Of a stretch of DNA of 64,000 bases, positions 59,275-64,000 are shown piece by piece (the stretch's first letter is position 1; the number at the start of each line of letters is the position of its first letter). Origin of the DNA: UBA10649 sp037130755 (GTDB lineage: Bacteria; Actinomycetota; Actinomycetes; S36-B12). The position numbers and the translations under genes were made by a program. Under the pieces are notes generated by a model. That model did not search any database, was not told the origin of the DNA, and saw only the letters and a program-made list of their open reading frames with translations. The DNA is taken from positions 1 to 64,000 of the forward strand of contig JBAXSI010000007.1 of the NCBI GenBank assembly GCA_037130755.1, in the 5' to 3' direction.

Positions 59275-60783
59275 TCATCGTCGGTGAGACCGCTTCTCCC
59301 GCACCCGCATCACGATCCGGATTGGGGTGCCGACGAAGCCGAACTCCTCGCGAAGCCGACGCTCGATGAACCGTCGATACCCAGCCTCGAGGAACCCGGT
59401 AGTGAAGAGCGCGAACGTCGGAGGCCCGACCTGAACCTGGGCACCGAACAGGATGCGAGGCTGACGTCCACCGCGAAGCGGGTGCGGATGGGCGTCGGTG
59501 AGCTCCTTGATGAACTGATTGAGGCGCCCGGTGGAGATGCGGGTCTCCCAGCCCTCCAGGGCTGCCTCGATCGCAACGGGGAGCTTCTCGACGTGGCGCT
59601 TGGTCTTGGCCGAGATGTTGACGCTGGGCGCCCAGGGCACCTGGACGAGATCGCGTTCGATCTCGCGCTTGAGATAGTGCCGGCGCTCCTCGTCGGTGAG
59701 GTCCCACTTGTTGTAGGCGAGAACGAGGGCACGGCCCGACTCGATGACCATGTGGATGATGCGGACGTCCTGCTCGGTCAGCGGCTCGGACGCATCGACG
59801 AGGACGATCGCGACCTCGGCGCGGTCGAGGGCCGCCTGCGTGCGCAGCGTTGCGTAGTACTCGTGACCGCTCGCCTCCTTGGCCCGACGACGAATTCCCG
59901 CGGTGTCGACGAACCACCACCAGGTGTCCTTGAGCTTGATCAGTTCGTCGACGGGATCGACCGTTGTCCCAGCAACACTGTCGACGACGACGCGATCGCT
60001 GCCGGCCAGCGCATTGAGCAACGAGGACTTGCCGACGTTCGGCTTGCCCAGCAGGGCGACGCGGCGCGGGCCCGCCTCGCGCGACAGGCCTGAGCCCTCC
60101 TCGGGCAGCAGCGCGACGGCCGCATCGAGCAGGTCGCCGGAACCGCGACCATGGAGCGCGGAGACCGGGTGCGGCTCACCGAGTCCGAGCGACCACAAGG
60201 AGGCGGCTTCGAGTTCGGTGTTCGCGTCATCGACCTTGTTGGCGACAAGCAGCACCGGTTTGCCGGCCTTCCGGAGCACCTGCACGACGGCCTCGTCGGT
60301 GTCGGTTGCGCCGACCTTCGCATCGACGATGAACATCACGGCGTCGGCGTCGTTGATCGCCCGCTCGGCCTGCGCGGCGATGGCGGCGGCCATGCCCTTC
60401 ACCTTGCGGTCCCAGCCACCGGTGTCGATGAGGATGAAGCGGACGCCGTTCCATTCGGCCTCATAGGTGACGCGATCGCGTGTCACGCCCGGAACGTCCT
60501 CGACGACGGCCTCGCGCCGCCCGATCAACCGGTTGACGAGCGTGGACTTGCCGACGTTGGGCCGGCCGACGACGGCCAGCACCGGAAGCCCGGAATGCTC
60601 GCCACCGGGGCGCATCATCTCGTTGAGGTCGGCGTCGATGTCGCCGAACTCGGCCCGAGCCGCCACCAGGGCGGCCTCGACCGCGGCTTCGTCGTCGAGG
60701 TCGTCAGCGACGATTCCCGGCGTCGTCAAATCGTCGACGACTGAATCGTCGTCGGCGTCGAACGCCACCCAATCGTCGGTCAT
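59275..60783 (-). CDS. der: Ribosome-assembly GTPase Der (EngA)
   Basis: A 502-residue protein with two tandem GTPase domains, each with P-loop GRPNVGKST and GKPNVGKSS, DTGGW and DTAGI G3 motifs, and NKVD and NKWD G4 motifs, then a KH-like C-terminal domain. Der is needed for 50S subunit maturation. An acidic N-terminal extension (AFDADDDSVVDD and on) of about 60 residues is typical of actinobacterial Der. ATG 60783 is preferred; GTG 60792 is in frame. Confidence 0.96.
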   Translation of the reverse strand: MTDDWVAFDADDDSVVDDLTTPGIVADDLDDEAAVEAALVAARAEFGDIDADLNEMMRPGGEHSGLPVLAVVGRPNVGKSTLVNRLIGRREAVVEDVPGVTRDRVTYEAEWNGVRFILIDTGGWDRKVKGMAAAIAAQAERAINDADAVMFIVDAKVGATDTDEAVVQVLRKAGKPVLLVANKVDDANTELEAASLWSLGLGEPHPVSALHGRGSGDLLDAAVALLPEEGSGLSREAGPRRVALLGKPNVGKSSLLNALAGSDRVVVDSVAGTTVDPVDELIKLKDTWWWFVDTAGIRRRAKEASGHEYYATLRTQAALDRAEVAIVLVDASEPLTEQDVRIIHMVIESGRALVLAYNKWDLTDEERRHYLKREIERDLVQVPWAPSVNISAKTKRHVEKLPVAIEAALEGWETRISTGRLNQFIKELTDAHPHPLRGGRQPRILFGAQVQVGPPTFALFTTGFLEAGYRRFIERRLREEFGFVGTPIRIVMRVREKRSHRR

Positions 60784-60823
60784 TTTCCCCACTCCAGATC
60801 ACGGCTTTTGCCTTGATCTTGCC

Positions 60824-61444
60824 CTATGGCCGCCCGCCCATTCGCATCACGGCCACCTGCTCGGCATCCGCGAGCAACTGGCGCACCTGCTCCGTGAGGG
60901 CCGAACGGGTGCCCGAACGAAGTGCATCCCCCGGCGCATGGACTGTCGATGGCGCCATGAAGAACACGTCGATCCTCGATCGCGGGCGCGGCGGGTCGGT
61001 GGGGACGGTGCCGTCGGCCCCGAGCAGAACGACCGGCATGACCTGAACGCCAGCGGCGGCGAGGTAGCCGATCGGCACGGACGAGCCCGCCACGAGGACC
61101 GCGCGGTCGTCCGCCAGGGCCACAAGCGCCCGCCGTTGGGTCGTGATCGCGTAAGGCCCGCTCAAGGGCAGGTCACCCGCCGACGTGAGGACTCCGACGG
61201 GCATCGCGCGAGCCATCGCCTCGTTGGCCACGACGTGAATGGGTCGCGGTGACAGCGCGCGCACCAGGGATCCGGCGAGAACGGCCTCGCAGCGGGTCAC
61301 CATGAGAAGCGGTCCCGTCGTCCCGACGTGGTGGGCGCCGTGCGGACGAAGTTGATACGTCATGCGGAGTGCGGCCGATGTGAGGTTGCGGGCATGCGCC
61401 GCGCCGTGCCAGGACGGCGGCTCGACCTCGACCAGAGGGGTCAC
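60824..61444 (-). CDS. Degenerate 1-acylglycerol-3-phosphate acyltransferase-like protein
   Basis: A 206-residue protein in the position between cmk and der where Actinobacteria usually carry a PlsC-like acyltransferase. The fold landmarks remain (RPHGAHHVGTTGPLLMVTRC, LPLSGPYAI, GVQVMPVVLLGADG), but the HX4D catalytic motif expected near MVTRCEAVLAG is absent, so activity is doubtful. Its start overlaps the cmk stop by four bases. It may be an inactive relative or a new function. Confidence 0.6.
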   Translation of the reverse strand: MTPLVEVEPPSWHGAAHARNLTSAALRMTYQLRPHGAHHVGTTGPLLMVTRCEAVLAGSLVRALSPRPIHVVANEAMARAMPVGVLTSAGDLPLSGPYAITTQRRALVALADDRAVLVAGSSVPIGYLAAAGVQVMPVVLLGADGTVPTDPPRPRSRIDVFFMAPSTVHAPGDALRSGTRSALTEQVRQLLADAEQVAVMRMGGRP

Positions 61445-62136
61445 GATCGCGCCGGCAGGTCCGCGACCAGCCCCACGATCTGCGCGACGACCTCGTCGAG
61501 GCTCATCGACGTCGTGTCGACGACGACAGCGTCCGGCGCGACGGTGAGGGGCGATGCGGCCCGGCCGGAGTCCTTGGCATCGCGCACGAGCAGCGCCGTC
61601 TGGGTCTCTGCGACGTCGACGGCGGACTTGCCGAGGTCCAGGTCCTGCGCCGCACGTCGGCGGGCACGCTCGGCCGGGTCCGCGGTGATGAACAGCTTCA
61701 GGTCTGCGTCGGGCAGCACGACCGTGGTGATATCACGTCCTTCGACCACGATGCCGGTCCCGGCAGAGACCGCCGAAGACACCTCGTGACGCTGGATCCG
61801 CACCAGCCGCTCCCGCACGGCCGGCACTGCACTGACGGCGCTGACCGCACCGGTGACCTCGTCACGTCTGATCGGCGAGGAGACATTGGTCTGGCCGACA
61901 TGGATGGACGGCGCAAGCGGATCGGTGCCGCTGATGATCGACACGGCGTCCATGGCGCTGACGACGGCCTCGGGATCGTCGACGTCGACACCTGCGTCGA
62001 GCATGGCCCAGGTCATCGCCCGGTACATCGCGCCGGTGTCGAGGTAGCGGAAACCGAGGCGGTCTGCGACCGCGCGGCAGACGCTGGACTTGCCGGAGCC
62101 GGCCGGCCCGTCGACGGCGATCACAGGGGTGTCCAC
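61441..62136 (-). CDS. cmk: Cytidylate kinase
   Basis: A 231-residue kinase that phosphorylates CMP and dCMP. The P-loop is VDGPAGSGKSS, the CMP-binding segment is YLDTGAMYRAMTW, and GIVVEGRDITTVV and ADPAERARRRA belong to the NMP and lid regions. GTG 62136 lies seven bases after TAGGCT and gives the conserved start VDTPVIAVDG; ATG 62172 adds 12 residues without conservation. Confidence 0.95.
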   Translation of the reverse strand: MDTPVIAVDGPAGSGKSSVCRAVADRLGFRYLDTGAMYRAMTWAMLDAGVDVDDPEAVVSAMDAVSIISGTDPLAPSIHVGQTNVSSPIRRDEVTGAVSAVSAVPAVRERLVRIQRHEVSSAVSAGTGIVVEGRDITTVVLPDADLKLFITADPAERARRRAAQDLDLGKSAVDVAETQTALLVRDAKDSGRAASPLTVAPDAVVVDTTSMSLDEVVAQIVGLVADLPARS

Positions 62137-62168
62137 GGAGCCGAGCCTAGGGGGCCGGTCCACCGAGG

Positions 62169-62981
62169 TCATGAACGCGTGGCCACCGGAAGGCGAAGGA
62201 CGGCATCGACGGCAACCCAGAAGAGCCGCTCGCGCACGTCCATGGCCAGGTGCCAGCCCCGCTGCTCCCAATCCTCGCCGGCCAGCGAGTCCCCCGCATA
62301 GAGCAGGTTGGCCATGCGCACGCCCCGGAACCGGGCCACGGCAAGCAGGGCCGAGGCCTCCATGTCAACGCTGATGCAACCCTCGGCGACGCGGCGGTCG
62401 GTGCGCTCGCGGGTCTCGCGGTAGGGAGCATCCGTGGTCCAAGTGCGTCCGACGATGAACGGCAAGCCCGCCTCGTCCAGCGCTTGGCCGAGTGCCGTCA
62501 CCGCGACTGGCTCCGCCTCGACGACGCGACTGGCCGCCAAGTAGTGGAAGGACGTCCCTTCGTCCCGCACCGCGCTGTCGACCACGATGGCGTGACCCAT
62601 GACCAGTTCCGGCACTAGGCAGCCAGCTCCCCCAACGGCCACGAATTCCCGTCCCCCCAGCGCGATCACCTCCTCCATGAACCCTGCGGCGAGTGGCGCA
62701 CCCACGCCGGGATGCATCACGGCCACACGCGAGCCCTCGTAGGAGATCTCGAGGACATCGTGGGACCCGTGTGCCCACGTGAACGTCTCCAGGAGCCTGG
62801 TGTCCGAACGGGCAGCGATGGCATCGATGATCTCGGAGAAGAAGCACAGCACCACTCGCGACGGCATGTCGATACGTACGACGACCCGAGTGGGTTCGAT
62901 GATGCCGGCGGATTCAAGGTCGTCTTCGAGAAGTGGGACGACCTCAGAGTGGCTGTCCTCCGGGAGTCGTTCGGTGCCCAT
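62169..62981 (-). CDS. Nucleoside phosphorylase-family protein (uridine phosphorylase-like)
   Basis: A 270-residue phosphorylase. YEGSRVAVMHPGVGAPLAA, FVAVGGAGCL and the purine/uridine phosphorylase block GCISVDMEASALLAVARF, which carries the ribose-binding Met-Glu, are present. Members split nucleosides with phosphate for salvage. ATG 62981 is chosen; it lies eight bases after TACACT. It ends 32 bases before the cmk start. The substrate base is not resolved. Confidence 0.85.
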   Translation of the reverse strand: MGTERLPEDSHSEVVPLLEDDLESAGIIEPTRVVVRIDMPSRVVLCFFSEIIDAIAARSDTRLLETFTWAHGSHDVLEISYEGSRVAVMHPGVGAPLAAGFMEEVIALGGREFVAVGGAGCLVPELVMGHAIVVDSAVRDEGTSFHYLAASRVVEAEPVAVTALGQALDEAGLPFIVGRTWTTDAPYRETRERTDRRVAEGCISVDMEASALLAVARFRGVRMANLLYAGDSLAGEDWEQRGWHLAMDVRERLFWVAVDAVLRLPVATRS

Positions 62982-63019
62982 GCCCAGCAAGTGTAGGAAC
63001 GTGAAGCCCGTAGACGGCC

Positions 63020-64000
63020 CTAGGCGCGCACGTCGAACTCGCGCTCACGCAGCGCGGAGATCAGCTTCTCCCCCGCCTCCGGTCGCACGTATAGCGCAAC
63101 GAGGCCGCTCGGGCGGCCGAACACGTGCTCGATGCGGATGTCCTCGAGGTTCACCGAGGCATCGCCGACCGCGGCGAAGAGCCGAGCCAGTTCGCCCGGC
63201 CGGTCGGCCACGATGACGCTGATCTCGCGATAGGCGGACGGCGCCGCACCATGCTTGCCGGGGATGCGCTGCTGGCCTGCGACACCCAACGCCAGCACCT
63301 CGGCGACCTCCGCCTCGACCGTGTCGAGGGATGCGTTGTCGGCCATCTCGCGAAGTGCGGCCACCGTGCGCTGCAGGTCGCGGACCACGCCGTCGATCAC
63401 GTCGGCGACAGGTCCGGCGTTCGCCGCGAGGATGTCCGACCACATGCCAACGTTCGATGCCGCGATGCGAGTCATGTCACGAAGTCCCTGCCCCGCGATC
63501 CGCACGTGGTCGGCGTCGGCATCCAGCAACTGGCCTGCCAGCACGCTCGACAGGACCTGCGGAGTGTGCGAGACGAGTGCGACCGCCGAGTCGTGGTCTG
63601 CTGACGACATCTCGACCGGGAACGCCCCGCATGCCGAGACGAGCCGGTGCACCTGGCGCACATGCTCGATCCCGCTCGTGGGCAGCGGTGTGACGACCCA
63701 GAGCCGGTCGTCCATGAGGTCAGCGCGCGCGCCCGCTGCTCCGCTCACCTCACGCCCCGCCATCGGGTGACCACCGACCAGTCGATGCGCATCAGCGCCC
63801 AGTGCGATGGCATCGGCAATGACCCGCGCCTTCACCGACGTCACGTCCGTGATCGTCGCATCGGAGAATCGCGACGAGGCGTCGGCGATCACCGCGGGTG
63901 CGTAGCGGGGAGGAACGGCCACCACGACGAGGCAGGGCTGCTCGTCACCGGACAGGACGCGCCCGGCCCCCGCCTCCTGCGCGACGCGGAGGTTCTCCAC
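63020..64000 (-). CDS. tyrA: Prephenate dehydrogenase, 5' end cut by the window
   Basis: The last 326 residues of a prephenate dehydrogenase with C-terminal ACT domain. Conserved segments are VVVAVPPRYAPAVIADA, ITDVTSVKARVIADAI, LVGGHPMAGREVSGA, VVTPLPTSG and GLRDMTRIAAS; the ACT domain starts near EISVIVADRPGELARL. The Rossmann GxGxxG N-terminus lies beyond 64000. It makes 4-hydroxyphenylpyruvate for tyrosine and is probably feedback-regulated through the ACT domain. Confidence 0.92.
   Translation of the reverse strand: MENLRVAQEAGAGRVLSGDEQPCLVVVAVPPRYAPAVIADASSRFSDATITDVTSVKARVIADAIALGADAHRLVGGHPMAGREVSGAAGARADLMDDRLWVVTPLPTSGIEHVRQVHRLVSACGAFPVEMSSADHDSAVALVSHTPQVLSSVLAGQLLDADADHVRIAGQGLRDMTRIAASNVGMWSDILAANAGPVADVIDGVVRDLQRTVAALREMADNASLDTVEAEVAEVLALGVAGQQRIPGKHGAAPSAYREISVIVADRPGELARLFAAVGDASVNLEDIRIEHVFGRPSGLVALYVRPEAGEKLISALREREFDVRA

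Noticed and set aside
59258..59920. N-terminal extension of the beta-propeller gene over der
   Set aside because: It precedes a clear signal peptide and lies inside the conserved C-terminal part of der in a different frame.

Overview
The window is a chromosomal segment of a high-GC Gram-positive bacterium (Actinomycetia). The evidence is the block rel - apt - secF - secD - yajC - ruvB - ruvA - ruvC - yebC - pdxT - pdxS - pimA - patA - pgsA - HIT - thrS, which is typical of that class, and the presence of phosphatidylinositol mannoside genes. GTG starts are common, stop/start overlaps are frequent, and many genes look leaderless. I cannot name the genus. I see no phage, insertion sequence, CRISPR array or rRNA. 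All five RNA genes are tRNAs.

Layout. 1-15614 (minus strand): housekeeping genes for stringent response, purine salvage, Sec export, Holliday-junction resolution, pyridoxal phosphate synthesis and PIM lipid synthesis, with a wax ester synthase-like gene inserted between ruvC and yebC. 15726-22483: a divergent EF-G-like gene, then the thrS - HIT - cupin operon, an amidase and tRNA-Val(CAC). 22591-27044: three tandem secreted Ig-like paralogues sharing a conserved two-cysteine C-terminal module. 27109-30802: pabC/pabB, tRNA-Gly, tRNA-Cys, a small DUF5302-like protein, an aromatic-acid-exporter-like membrane protein and tRNA-Val(GAC). 30917-38126 (minus): a seven-gene sugar operon (PfkB kinase, LacI regulator, FGGY kinase, LacD-like aldolase, single-domain ABC ATPase, permease, binding protein), with a readable promoter and three tandem 13-bp operator-like repeats in its leader. 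A P-loop kinase-like gene and a mutarotase-like gene flank it.

40178-49906: a lipoprotein, a GlsB-like membrane protein, ZapE, a RibD-like reductase, LigC-type DNA ligase convergent with a LigD-type polymerase/primase, two tandem GT87-like membrane glycosyltransferases and the debranching enzyme GlgX. 49909-56472: an accessory set with SpoU methyltransferase, SnoaL-like protein, a secreted protein, an AAC(6')-like acetyltransferase, a bile-salt-hydrolase-like enzyme, an MmcQ/YjbR protein, a degenerate AAA+ protein, a DJ-1/PfpI protein, a 54-residue orphan LysW-like carrier protein ending in Gln, a ferredoxin and tRNA-Pro(GGG). 56632-64000: a lipase-like hydrolase, a secreted YVTN beta-propeller, der, a degenerate acyltransferase, cmk, a nucleoside phosphorylase and the 5'-truncated prephenate dehydrogenase gene tyrA.

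The points most worth a second look are the LysW-like carrier with a C-terminal Gln, the Ig-like trio with its shared C-terminal module, the operator array and apparent ATC start of the sugar operon, the AAA+ protein lacking Walker A, and the recurrent leaderless-promoter spacing (a -10 box, six bases, then the start codon).
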